In this document: positions 1-7,672 of the stretch, one piece after another
Layout of the letters: every line of letters begins with the position of its first letter
Position numbering within the stretch: the stretch's first letter is position 1
DNA from: Bacteroidota bacterium
GTDB lineage: Bacteria; Bacteroidota; Bacteroidia; Flavobacteriales; Flavobacteriaceae
Assembly (NCBI GenBank): GCA_024278565.1
Contig: JAJRSY010000077.1
Span: 1-9,518 of the forward strand
Direction: 5' to 3'
DNA length: 9,518 bases
Program-made: the position numbers and the translations under genes
Notes under the pieces: generated by a model
Told to the model about the DNA's origin: nothing
Seen by the model: only the letters and a program-made list of their open reading frames with translations
Database searches by the model: none

Positions 1-125
1 TGAATAAATTATCTATCTTTAACAATCTAATAATCCTCCACTTTAACGGGAGAAAGAGTCAACCTTTTTCAGGACGAGACATCTACTGACCTAAATCAAA
101 AGAATATTTTCAACCAAAACCATTT

Positions 126-708
126 TTATTGTTCAGCTACAATAAATTCAAAATCAACAGCTTCACTATCTGAAAACAGATGTCGAATACTTAAGGCCGG
201 TCGACTATAATCATAGTTGCCCGAAATATTCAAATACTCGAAAACAAATCTAAAGTCGCCGGCCTCGACCAATTTTATGCCTACCCTAGATTCGTATAAA
301 TCTGTGCTTTTGTTCAATAGGGCAGTATATCCGCTCCCGTAATAAGCAGTATTTAATTCTCCTTTGAACGCAGTAACATTACTTGAATCTAATACCACTC
401 TCACAAAACTGTTTGAAAAATCAGAGTGTTTTTCCAAATCAAAAGAATAGCTGAACGCTTCGGCACCAGTAGTCTCGTATATATCTAATAAGGTATCGAA
501 CCCTTCCTCCTTTAAATATCGACTGAACTTTAATTCAAAAAAAAATGGTATCGCCCACGGTATAGTTCTTTTCGTTCTCAAGCAATAGAGCATCTTCAAT
601 TTGCAAACGGATCTCTTTATAACCATCATCATCCCTTGACATACATCCCGAGAGCATAAATACAAAACCCAACAGGGCAACTACAGTTAAATTTTTCATC
701 TTGTTCAT
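126..708 (-). pseudogene. Small lipoprotein gene with one frameshift
   Basis: Unrecognised family. Read from the ATG at 699 (or the in-frame ATG at 708, three codons earlier), the N-terminus is a clear lipoprotein signal peptide: basic MKN, a hydrophobic stretch, then the lipobox LSGC with the lipidated Cys at residue 19, followed by an acidic DDD. The frame meets TGA after GDTIFF (about residue 53) in a run of nine T (plus-strand A9, 537-545). With eight T it continues as FFELKFSRYL and runs to the TAA at 126-128, giving about 190 residues. The mature part is rich in beta-type sequence and acidic residues. The gene starts 3 bases after the stop of the upstream barrel gene, so the two are probably co-transcribed and may act together at the outer membrane. 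The break may be a sequencing error, a slippage site or real decay; the intact sense on both sides favours one recent indel. Confidence 0.72.
537..545 (-). other. T9 homopolymer frameshift site in the lipoprotein gene
   Basis: There are nine consecutive A on the plus strand (T9 in the coding strand). One T fewer joins the lipoprotein signal peptide frame to the long downstream frame. Confidence 0.75.
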
Positions 709-711
709 TCT

Positions 712-1285
712 TTAAAATCGGTAACCTACTTTTATTCCTGTTCTAACTATTGCCACATCGAAAAAAATATAATCAACCAAAAAATTGGTTCTTAACTCTA
801 CTTGTGCTTCTAAAACCAACTTCTTATCGAGCAATAAAAAGCGGTAGCCGTAGCCGGTACCCAATCCGACATTTACTGATTTGTCAATACCAACCGTGTA
901 AACCCCATACCCTTGGGCATTGATATTTCGAATGTACGCCCCAAACTCTTGTGTTTGGTTAACAGAACCAAACAGCTCAAAAAAATGGCTTTTATTCTGG
1001 TTGCCCTGCAAATACACTCTTGTAAAAATATCAACCTCGTAATTGACCGAATGGTCATAGCTGCCGTACGATTCTAAATTCAGGTCTTTATGTGCGCTAC
1101 CGTAATAAGTACCCCCCCAGCCCAATTGCAAAATGCTTGCCCAGCGTACGTTCGTAACTAAGGTCCAAACTGCCAAAGGGTAGATAGGTCACATTGGTTG
1201 AAATCTGATTTTTTAACAAAGAGTTGGTATCTGCCTCTTGTGCAAAAACGGCAAAAGATGTAGAAAAGCACAAAGGTTGCTTCAA
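712..1285 (-). pseudogene. Outer-membrane beta-barrel protein gene with one frameshift
   Basis: This is a small outer-membrane barrel-like protein of about 190 residues if repaired. The N-terminal frame carries a short signal-like stretch ending FAVFAQE, then alternating strands up to IGLGG (about residue 58). Reading ends at a TAG in the -1-related frame. In the other frame the sequence resumes as GGTYYGSAHK and continues through strands rich in Gly, Tyr and Phe. It ends VGYRF, a terminal aromatic residue typical of outer-membrane barrels. The junction is a run of seven G (plus C7, 1112-1118); six G would give one open frame. No ATG is available: the only start in frame after the upstream stop and ahead of the signal peptide is TTG at 1285, and that triplet lies within a promoter-like -7 box, so the start is uncertain. 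The fold resembles small porin-like proteins of the DUF3575 or OMP_b-brl kind, but I cannot assign a family. Confidence 0.7.
1112..1118 (-). other. G7 homopolymer frameshift site in the barrel gene
   Basis: There are seven consecutive C on the plus strand (G7 coding). Deleting one G joins the two halves of the barrel protein as IGLGGTYYGS. G-tracts of this size are slippage-prone both in cells and in sequencing. Confidence 0.75.
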
Positions 1286-1313
1286 AGTTATAAAATAAGT
1301 GCTGCGGAATCAA
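1283..1313 (-). promoter_or_regulatory. Candidate Bacteroidota promoter for the minus-strand unit
   Basis: On the minus strand TTG (1313-1311) is followed after 20 bases by TAACTTTG (1290-1283), an exact match to the Bacteroidota -7 form TAnnTTTG with the usual spacing from the -33 TTG. It sits at the very start of the barrel gene. The last three bases of the -7 box are the TTG otherwise proposed as its start codon, so either the promoter or that start is wrong. Confidence 0.4.
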
Positions 1314-1398
1314 TTTCTATTGGCACTATATGTAAGAATTACGCTATACAATTATAACCCATTCATTTACATACAACATATGCGCTTTTACAACATTA

Positions 1399-1421
1399 TT
1401 TTCGATGCATTTCATCGAAAA
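1399..1421. promoter_or_regulatory. Perfect 9-bp inverted repeat in the divergent gap
   Basis: TTTTCGATG (1399-1407) and CATCGAAAA (1413-1421) are perfectly complementary arms around a 5-base spacer. The repeat lies 53 bases before the outer-membrane protein gene in the gap between divergent units. It could be an operator or an mRNA hairpin in the leader. There is no plus-strand gene directly upstream for it to terminate. Confidence 0.45.
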
Positions 1422-1473
1422 CTTATTTTTAAAGATATTTTAACTTAAATCTAAGAACTTTAAGAGAACACTA

Positions 1474-3938
1474 TTGTCCAAACTACTAGTTCCTTTTCTT
1501 ATGTTTTGTGCCATTGGCTTTTCGCAAAGTATCAATTTTGACCAATTGGGCAAAGAAAAATGGCTGCGCTACAATGGTGGCATAGCTGCGAATGCAGTAT
1601 ATTATGATGGTATAGCCAACAGACAAGACCTGACCTATTACCTGACCGGAAACCTAAATTTCAATATCGCCGGCATATACAATATACCTTTATCATTTAC
1701 CTATTCGAATCAGGAGTTCAATTTTCCGAACCCTTTTAACTTCAATCGCCTGAGCTTACACCCCTCTTACAAATGGGCAACGGCCCATATTGGTGATGTG
1801 AACATGACCTTTTCGCCCTATACGCTTAGTGGCCACCAATTTACAGGAGCCGGATTCGATGTCGCCCCAGAAGGGGGCTTTAAGATCAGTGGCATGTACG
1901 GCCGATTTTTAAGGGCTACGGAATACAACCCTGACGAACCACGCGCACTTACCGCATACAAAAGAATGGGCTACGGGTTAAAGACTTCCTATGATTTCGA
2001 TTTTATGGAATTGGGCGTTATTTTATTCAAGGCTTCCGATGAGGCAAATTCTTTAGAAAACCCTTTTCCCATTGAATTGGGCATTGCTCCCAAAGACAAT
2101 GCCGTACTTTCGTTCGAATCTGACTTCAAGGTGTTCGAAAAAGCGAACATAAGGGTAGAGTACGCCATCTCAGGTGTTACCGAAGATACCCGCCTTACCG
2201 AAAGACGTTCAAAGAACGGTTTGCTCTCTTTTTTACTCGATGAAAACATCAGCACCAATTATTACAATGCCCTGAACGCTTCTTTTAATTACCCGGCGGG
2301 CAACGGAACCTTGGGAGTGGGCTACGAACGCATCGACCCCGAATATAAAACCTTGGGAGCCTACTTTTTCAACAACGATCTTGAGAACATCACGGTAAAC
2401 GCAAGTCAGACATTGTTCAACAACAGACTCAATTTAAGTGTAAATGCAGGCTTACAAAAAGACAACCTTAACAAGGCGAAATCATCAGATCAACAGCGTG
2501 TCGTGAGTTCGATAAATGCCAATTACACGGCCTCTGACCGTTTGGGCATTACCGGTTCATACTCTAATTTTCAATCGTATACCAATATCAGGGATCAGTT
2601 CGATTATATCAACCAAGTGGGTGAATTTGATAATATCGACACCTTGACCGCCAAATTTCGCAAAATGCCAACTTGGGCATCAACTATATTCTAAAAAAAA
2701 CAGAGACCAAGCAACACAGTACCAACCTCAACCTAGTCTATCAAAACAGCACCAACCAACAAGAAGGAGAAACCATTGAAGGTGGCGAAAATAGCTTTTA
2801 TAATGGTGTGGCTGCCTATACACTGGGGTATCCTGAACGGGCATTGAACATCTCTTTGGCGGCCAATGTATCGTACAACACCATTGCGGCCGACAACAAT
2901 CTTACGCTAGGTCCCACCCTATCTATTGGAAAACAATTTTTTGACAAAAGATTGCGTACCAATTTTTCAAGTTCGTACAACACTTCTTTTGCCAACGGCG
3001 AACAACAGAACAATGTGTATAATTTTAGATTGGGCAGTAACTATGCCTGGTTAGAAAAACACAACCTAAGTCTGAATTTTTTAATGCTCTTTAGAAATTC
3101 GACCTTGAACACTGGCCGTGACCTCACCATTACTTTTGGGTACAGTTATGCCTTTGACAATTTCAAACTGAATTTAAAAAGGGGCAGGCGACTTTCTTCC
3201 GATGAAAAAGAAAAAGGGCGTGTTGCTAAAAACCGTGAAAACACCCTTCGCTTTAGGTACCGTGACATTTCATACAGCGGCACGATTCCCGAATTGAGCG
3301 AACAATTGACCAATGTGTATCAGAGTTCACAATTTGCAGATATTCCGCAGTTCAAAAAAGACGAGCTCAGCATGCTCCTCGCCATCACAAAAGAGCAGAA
3401 AAAAGATGAGGCCTATAAGAAGAGTGCTTTGGTGTTCTTGGCAGAACTTTATTCTTTTTCAGATTTTCAAAACAGCTACAATCAAGCGTTATATGCTGCC
3501 ATAATACGAATCAAAGGCGATATGCGTAAAATAGATATGATCTTGGAAAACAGTTTTGTAGAGACCAAGGTAAAACTCGACAAACATGCACTGTCGAAAA
3601 ACCCTGACGACCCCAATGCCACCGAAGAGCAATGGACCGAATACAAACGTTTGGTATCGGAACAAGAAGAGCGTTTACAAAAACTGGTAGGTCACCGCTG
3701 GATGGAAAATAACTTTTCAAGATTCAACGAAATAGAAGATATAAAACAGTCAAACGGTTATTTAAAGGAGTTCAAAGACGTTATGTCGATAAAATCGTAC
3801 AAACTATACGATAAAACAGGTGATTTAGATGAATTGGAACTATATTTAGAAAACGAGATCATCGACTATTACTATAAAAAATCACTGGGTATTGTAAACC
3901 CTGATAATTTTGAACTGAAATATATCAATAAAAACTAA
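1474..3938 (+). pseudogene. Large outer-membrane beta-barrel protein with helical C-terminus, frameshifted
   Basis: The N-terminus is a signal peptide (SKLLVPFLMFCAIGFSQ) starting at TTG 1474; the next in-frame ATG (1501) would cut it away, and no upstream ATG exists before the stop at 1441. Residues about 20-570 are alternating strands rich in Tyr, Asn, Gly and Phe with motifs such as TLSGHQFTGAGFD, consistent with a long outer-membrane barrel. From about 615 to 821 the sequence is helical and charged (KKDELSML..., QEERLQKLVGHRW), likely a soluble part. The frame ends at TAA 2692-2694. The second frame, open from 2634 to 3938, continues the protein: TAKFR joins QNANLGINYIL if one C is restored near 2661. 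The joined protein is about 821 residues. I do not know the family name. The position 72 bases before the toxin gene on the same strand suggests a joint function, perhaps surface display or export. Confidence 0.72.
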
Positions 3939-3940
3939 TG

Positions 3941-3981
3941 CCCCCTAGCCCCTATCATTCGACAGGCAGGCCCAAAGGGGG
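3941..3981. repeat. GC-rich palindromic element between genes
   Basis: CCCCCT (3941-3946) pairs with AGGGGG (3976-3981) around a loop that contains the GACAGGCAGG motif also seen (in part) at 4082-4089. It directly follows the stop of the outer-membrane protein gene. It could act as a weak hairpin, but no T-run follows. Confidence 0.5.
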
Positions 3982-4010
3982 AATGAGCTAGATTGTGGAA
4001 AATAAATAGA

Positions 4011-7000
4011 ATGGAAAAAGTTTTGCACTTTATCGATTTGGCACTTTCTTTTTTGAGGGAGTCCTCCCCCTGCCTGTCCGGCAGGCAGGCTAACCCCTCC
4101 CATACTTCGGCTGCGCTCAGCACAGGCGGAGGGGAGCGGCTTCTTGTCAAAAGACAAAAATTGAAACCCACTACGAACAAACTCCCTCCCCTTGGGGGAG
4201 GTTTGGCCTGCCTGCCGAATAGGCAGGGGAGGGGTCTTTTCGGCACTTTGCTTGTCTTATGCCTACTAAGTATACTCCCCCTTTGGGGGCAGGGGGGCAC
4301 CTTCCCCGTACAGATAATACCGCAGGCAACACCGCCCGCACCAATCTATCTTTCTGATTATGCCGATGCCAGTACCGTGACCAGTCCGTTGCGGGTACAG
4401 ATCATTTTGAATGATTTTAATATCGCCAATCGTGAAATACGCTTAAGAACTTATTTTGAGGGCGGTGGTCTCTCTTTTCAAAGCAATGACCTAGTTGTTG
4501 GAGCGAACCCCCTGTTTTTAGAAGGTGGTGTTCCTTTGGTGCTGACCAATGTAGAGCTGGCACCCTACTTTCAATTCGAGAATATTACGGGTATTTCACC
4601 CAATGTGTACGGGCAGGCAATACCCGAAGGTGCCTATAAATTCTGTTTTGAGGTCTATGACGTGTTGACGGGCAGCCGGCTCTCTCGAAAAAGCTGTGCC
4701 ATAAGTGTTGTTTTTCAAAACGAGCCACCCTTTTTGGTCCTGCCCAGAAACAAGGTCAACGTAGATGAGATCAACCCCCAGAACATCGTCTTTCAATGGA
4801 CGCCCCGTAGCATCAATGTCACCAATGTAGAATATGAACTAAGCCTTGTAGAGATTTGGGATACCCAAGTAGATCCCCAACAGGCATTTTTGAGTTCGCC
4901 CCCCGTATTTCAAGTTACCACCGCAGCGACCTCGTATGTATACGGCCCGGCAGAACCCTTATTGCTCTCGGGCAAAAACTACGCATGGCGGGTACAGGCA
5001 AAGGCGAAACAAGGCACCGAAGAAATAGGGCTATTTAAAAATCAAGGCTATAGCGAAATATTTTCGTTCAGCTATGCAGGATCCTGTGAGTTGCCTCTGG
5101 GTGTAAACCACGAGGTAAAAGGCAGCACCAATGCCAATGTTTTTTGGGAAGACTTTTCAACCGATGTACCTGAGTATACGGTGCGTTACCGAAAAAAAGA
5201 AAACCCTCCCCCTTCGGGGGAGTCGGAGGGGGCCGAGTGGTTTCTTGCTAAGACCACTACGAACACGCTTACCCTATGGGATCTTAAGGCCGGTACCACC
5301 TACGAATACCAAGTACAGAAAAAATGTACCATAACAGAAAGTGATTGGAGCATTGAAAAAGAGTTCACCACGTTTATCGCCGATGATGAATCTAGCGTAT
5401 ACGAGTGCGGTATTTCGCCTGACATCAACCTAAACAATAAAGAACCCCTGCCCAATATCAGCACTGGCGATGCCTTTACCGCAGGCGACTTTCCTATAAA
5501 AATATTAGAAATAAGTGGTAGCAACGGTAGGTTTACGGGCAAGGGTTATGTGACCATACCCTACCTAAGCAGTATTAGGGTAGCTGTGGCATTTACCAAT
5601 GTACTTATAAATACCGACAAGCAATTGGCAGAGGGTACGGTGGTTACTATTTATGACCCTAGTCTGGGGAATCTTTTGGATGTCGATGAGGTGATTGATA
5701 CGGTTAGTGATGTGGTGGATGCCGTGGGGGAGTTGGTAAATGAGATTACTGAACTTCTAAAAGACTTTAAAGGTACCCCAGAAGAAATATCCCTTTTAGA
5801 GGAACTGAACCAAAAGCAAGATGAATATATAAATGAACTTCTCTCTAATCCGTACGTTTCACAAGAGACCAAAGATGAAGTAAGTTCCAAGCAAAGGATA
5901 TACGACTCTGCAAGCAGTACTTTAATTGCGGAAGCTACTGAAAACGGTCCGAGCCCAGATGGATACGGCATGGCCAATCAAATCATAGATACAAGCAATG
6001 ATCTACAAAATAGCATAACCATTGCTGAAGACCAAGTATTTGTGGGTGAAGCCTTCGTACTCCTCGATAAAGACCCGCTTTTTGAAAAAACTTTTGAAGA
6101 ATTAAGAAAAATAGTTGAATATCTCAAAGAAACTAAAGAGCTGTGTGAAAAAGACGGATGGGACAGTTATCAAGATAAAGGTATAGTTCCTTATTGTATT
6201 TGGAAAAACGCACCAATAAATAAAGCCCTTTATTATTCAAAAGCAGACATCCCTTTTGTATCAGGCATAATAGATGGAGCATATCAAGAAGCGGAGGGAT
6301 TAGCATTACTTCCAAAAATGCTATATCAAATAGGTAATGGCATTAACGGCTTTACTTTTGCCTATACGTCGGCCTACCTTGCATGCCATCCGAACATTAA
6401 GGATCTAAACGAAAAACGTTTAGAAGGATTATTGGATAAGTTAGAGGAAAGTAAGAAAGGAAATGGTGTTTGGAACTGGGTAAAAGAGCAATGGTATGGT
6501 GCAGCTAGCTATCAATCGGTTTATCAGAAGAAGTTATGTGGCGACGCAGAAAAACTTAGAAAAGAAATCAGTGATCTATTGGAGTATCTATCGGAAAGAG
6601 AAAACATAAAAAAATTATTGGGCAGCGTAGAAAAAAAACTGTCAGAATATTTCAAACTCCTGGAAGGCAAGGATAATAGGAGCAGATATGAACATGGTAA
6701 GGTCACTGTCATTGTAACTACTATTTTTATCCCAGGAGCCGGACAACTGGCCAAAATCTCGAAGGTCAAAAAGATATTGCGGGAACTTAAAAATTTAACC
6801 AAAGGCCAACTCGATGAATTATTTGAAAGAATACGGAAAGGGTTGGCTAAGGGGGTGGGGAAGTTTACAACTAAGCAAATAGATGATTTTGTTTTATTGG
6901 CAACTAAACAAGGAGGCCAAACAAAAGTAATGCTTGGAAAGTATTTAAATGGAGGACCCAATTCTTATATTCAAAGAGCAGGCAAAGACCATACTTTTTT

Positions 7001-7247
7001 TGATTTAGGTACTACAAAATGGAAAGAAGCAGAAGCATTAGTAAATAAAAACGCAGATGAGATGTGGAAGATAAATAAGAAATTTATTGATGAGCAAAAA
7101 GCATTAAATAAGGAGTTTTATTTTTCACAAGAACCTTGGAAAGCACAAAGTCACGAATATTTATCTAAGGAGGCAGAATACCTTATTGATTTAGGAGCGA
7201 AAGATTTCCAAAAAATAAATGCAAATACATGGAAAGTCATATGGTAG
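4011..7247 (+). CDS. Exported FN3-containing polymorphic toxin
   Basis: The protein has 1078 residues from ATG 4011. Residues 1-75 are mostly encoded by palindromic repeats. The real signal peptide appears to be about 77-95 (FGTLLVLCLLSILPLWGQ), so a start nearer, such as TTG 4248, is possible. Residues 97-355 form a conserved flavobacterial exported module (FPVQIIPQ, LSDYAD, NDFNIANREIRLR, LAPYF, PEGAYKFCFEVYD, FQWTPR, YEFxLVEIWD-like, YGPAEPLLLSGKNYAWRVQA); from memory this resembles proteins annotated as TANFOR or FN3. An FN3 domain spans about 360-455, ending with AGTTYEYQVQKKC. A further beta module (470-560) ends in DVDEVID, followed by helical segments. About 890-925 (YEHGKVTVIV...GAGQLAKISKVKKI) resembles pre-toxin segments, and 965-1078 is a toxin-like tip. 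The gene overlaps the next one, a likely immunity gene. No T9SS C-terminal sorting domain is present. Confidence 0.75.
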   Translation: MEKVLHFIDLALSFLRESSPCLSGRQANPSHTSAALSTGGGERLLVKRQKLKPTTNKLPPLGGGLACLPNRQGRGLFGTLLVLCLLSILPLWGQGGTFPVQIIPQATPPAPIYLSDYADASTVTSPLRVQIILNDFNIANREIRLRTYFEGGGLSFQSNDLVVGANPLFLEGGVPLVLTNVELAPYFQFENITGISPNVYGQAIPEGAYKFCFEVYDVLTGSRLSRKSCAISVVFQNEPPFLVLPRNKVNVDEINPQNIVFQWTPRSINVTNVEYELSLVEIWDTQVDPQQAFLSSPPVFQVTTAATSYVYGPAEPLLLSGKNYAWRVQAKAKQGTEEIGLFKNQGYSEIFSFSYAGSCELPLGVNHEVKGSTNANVFWEDFSTDVPEYTVRYRKKENPPPSGESEGAEWFLAKTTTNTLTLWDLKAGTTYEYQVQKKCTITESDWSIEKEFTTFIADDESSVYECGISPDINLNNKEPLPNISTGDAFTAGDFPIKILEISGSNGRFTGKGYVTIPYLSSIRVAVAFTNVLINTDKQLAEGTVVTIYDPSLGNLLDVDEVIDTVSDVVDAVGELVNEITELLKDFKGTPEEISLLEELNQKQDEYINELLSNPYVSQETKDEVSSKQRIYDSASSTLIAEATENGPSPDGYGMANQIIDTSNDLQNSITIAEDQVFVGEAFVLLDKDPLFEKTFEELRKIVEYLKETKELCEKDGWDSYQDKGIVPYCIWKNAPINKALYYSKADIPFVSGIIDGAYQEAEGLALLPKMLYQIGNGINGFTFAYTSAYLACHPNIKDLNEKRLEGLLDKLEESKKGNGVWNWVKEQWYGAASYQSVYQKKLCGDAEKLRKEISDLLEYLSERENIKKLLGSVEKKLSEYFKLLEGKDNRSRYEHGKVTVIVTTIFIPGAGQLAKISKVKKILRELKNLTKGQLDELFERIRKGLAKGVGKFTTKQIDDFVLLATKQGGQTKVMLGKYLNGGPNSYIQRAGKDHTFFDLGTTKWKEAEALVNKNADEMWKINKKFIDEQKALNKEFYFSQEPWKAQSHEYLSKEAEYLIDLGAKDFQKINANTWKVIW
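4059..4140. repeat. Composite palindromic repeat inside the toxin N-terminal coding region
   Basis: This contains perfect arms CCTGCCTG (4069-4076) and CAGGCAGG (4082-4089) with a 5-base loop, then the motif ACTTCGGCTGCGCTCAG (4104-4120), bounded by C-rich and G-rich ends (CTCCCCC and GGAGGGGAG). In the toxin frame it encodes SPCLSGRQA and HTSAALST. It looks like a mobile or amplified flavobacterial palindrome that has entered the reading frame. Confidence 0.6.
4182..4236. repeat. Second palindromic repeat cluster in the toxin N-terminus
   Basis: There are two hairpins: CCTCCCC (4185-4191) with GGGGAGG (4195-4201), and CCTGCC (4211-4216) with GGCAGG (4222-4227). The second resembles the 4069-4089 palindrome and is read in the same frame (ACLPNRQG beside PCLSGRQA). 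Confidence 0.58.
4277..4289. repeat. Short C5/G5 hairpin in the signal-peptide codons
   Basis: CCCCC, TTT, GGGGG, followed by CAGGGGGG. It encodes the signal-peptide end PLWGQGG, so it may be a repeat fragment or chance. Confidence 0.35.
5204..5232. repeat. Palindromic element inserted in the FN3 domain
   Basis: Perfect arms CTCCCCC (5206-5212) and GGGGGAG (5216-5222) surround TTC, and TCGGAGGGGG follows. It encodes residues 399-408 of the toxin (PPPSGESEGA) and lies in the loop between VRYRKKEN and EWFLAKTTTN, where FN3 domains normally have a short turn. It is the same element type as at 7953-7980. Confidence 0.68.
6903..7247 (+). other. C-terminal toxin-like domain of the exported protein
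   Basis: Residues about 965-1078 start after KQIDDFVLLA and run from TKVMLGKYLN to the terminal TWKVIW. Visible landmarks are LGKYLNGGP, AGKDHTFFDLG, W1004, MWKINKKFID and SKEAEYLIDLGA. From memory, a similar layout (LGxY...FxxxxxxW...NxxFLD...ExxYL) recurs at the C-termini of polymorphic toxins, but I cannot name the family or its activity. The base composition is much more AT-rich than the N-terminal half, which fits tip replacement. Confidence 0.55.
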
Positions 7248-7567
7248 AAAATCAAGGCTTAAATCCTGTAAAGAGTATAGATTTGGTAGAGCAATACTTT
7301 AAAGAAAATTTTAAAGAATATGTTTTGTTAAAAAAAACTAATTATACAGGTTATTGGTGGCTGGAATATTTTAATAGTGTAGATATTAGGATTTGTTTTG
7401 ATGGAGATATCGGAGGACATTTTTCAGTAAAGATTTTCATAGGTGACACTGAATATTCTCTTTGGCAGTTCGACCGTTCAGTAAATAATAAAACCCAATC
7501 AACAAGTGAAAATATTTTATACCAACTTAATGTATTGAAGAGATTTTTGAGGGATGAAAATAATTAA
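7229..7567 (+). CDS. Putative cognate immunity protein
   Basis: A protein of 112 residues from ATG 7229, or 108 from the in-frame ATG 7241; both starts lie inside the end of the toxin gene (stop 7245-7247), so translation is probably coupled. No signal peptide is present, as expected for a protein that protects the producing cell from inside. The sequence is a compact alpha/beta type: helix SIDLVEQYFKENFKEY, then strands with TGYWWLEYFNSVDIRI and FDGDIGGHFSVKIFIGD, then a C-terminal helix (SENILYQLNVLKRFL). It is aromatic and acidic. The family is unrecognised, and the function is inferred only from position, size, overlap with the toxin tip and shared AT-rich composition. Confidence 0.68.
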   Translation: MESHMVENQGLNPVKSIDLVEQYFKENFKEYVLLKKTNYTGYWWLEYFNSVDIRICFDGDIGGHFSVKIFIGDTEYSLWQFDRSVNNKTQSTSENILYQLNVLKRFLRDENN

Positions 7568-7569
7568 CT

Positions 7570-7632
7570 AACGCAAGCGTCACACTTGTGTCCGGCAACC
7601 CCCCGCTCTGCGAAGTTTGCAACTTCGTAGCG
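7570..7632. repeat. Intergenic dispersed repeat with strong hairpin
   Basis: The gap 7568-7672 holds ACGCAAGCGT and CACACTTGTG mini-palindromes, then CTGCGAAGTT (7608-7617) pairing with AACTTCGTAG (7621-7630) around TGC, with one G-T wobble. There is no T-run, so a simple intrinsic terminator is not supported. It resembles dispersed flavobacterial intergenic repeats. Confidence 0.5.
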
Positions 7633-7672
7633 TATTGAGTAAGAAATAGAATACTAAGAAAGGTCAAAAACT

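Noticed and set aside
3993..4010. TTG 3993 as start of the toxin gene
   Set aside because: ATG 4011 in the same frame is the stronger codon, and neither places the signal peptide at the N-terminus.
4040..4249. GGCACTTT at 4040-4047 and 4242-4249 as target-site duplication of an inserted repeat block
   Set aside because: Eight bases in an AT-rich/GC-rich boundary can match by chance, and removal of the 202-base interval would break the reading frame.
3935..4300. Long minus-strand open frames opposite the toxin N-terminus
   Set aside because: They mirror the GC-rich palindromes and have low-complexity Pro/Gly content, no start context and no recognisable protein character.
3941..4300. CRISPR-like array of GC-rich repeats
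   Set aside because: The repeats are palindromes of different kinds, with irregular spacing and no uniform spacers.
6524..6961. 145-residue minus-strand open frame
   Set aside because: It lies wholly opposite the toxin coding region and is rich in Ser, Leu and Phe, as expected for an antisense shadow of Lys/Glu-rich coding sequence.
7608..7630. Intrinsic terminator after the immunity gene
   Set aside because: The hairpin is strong but is followed by CGTATTGAG, with no T-run.
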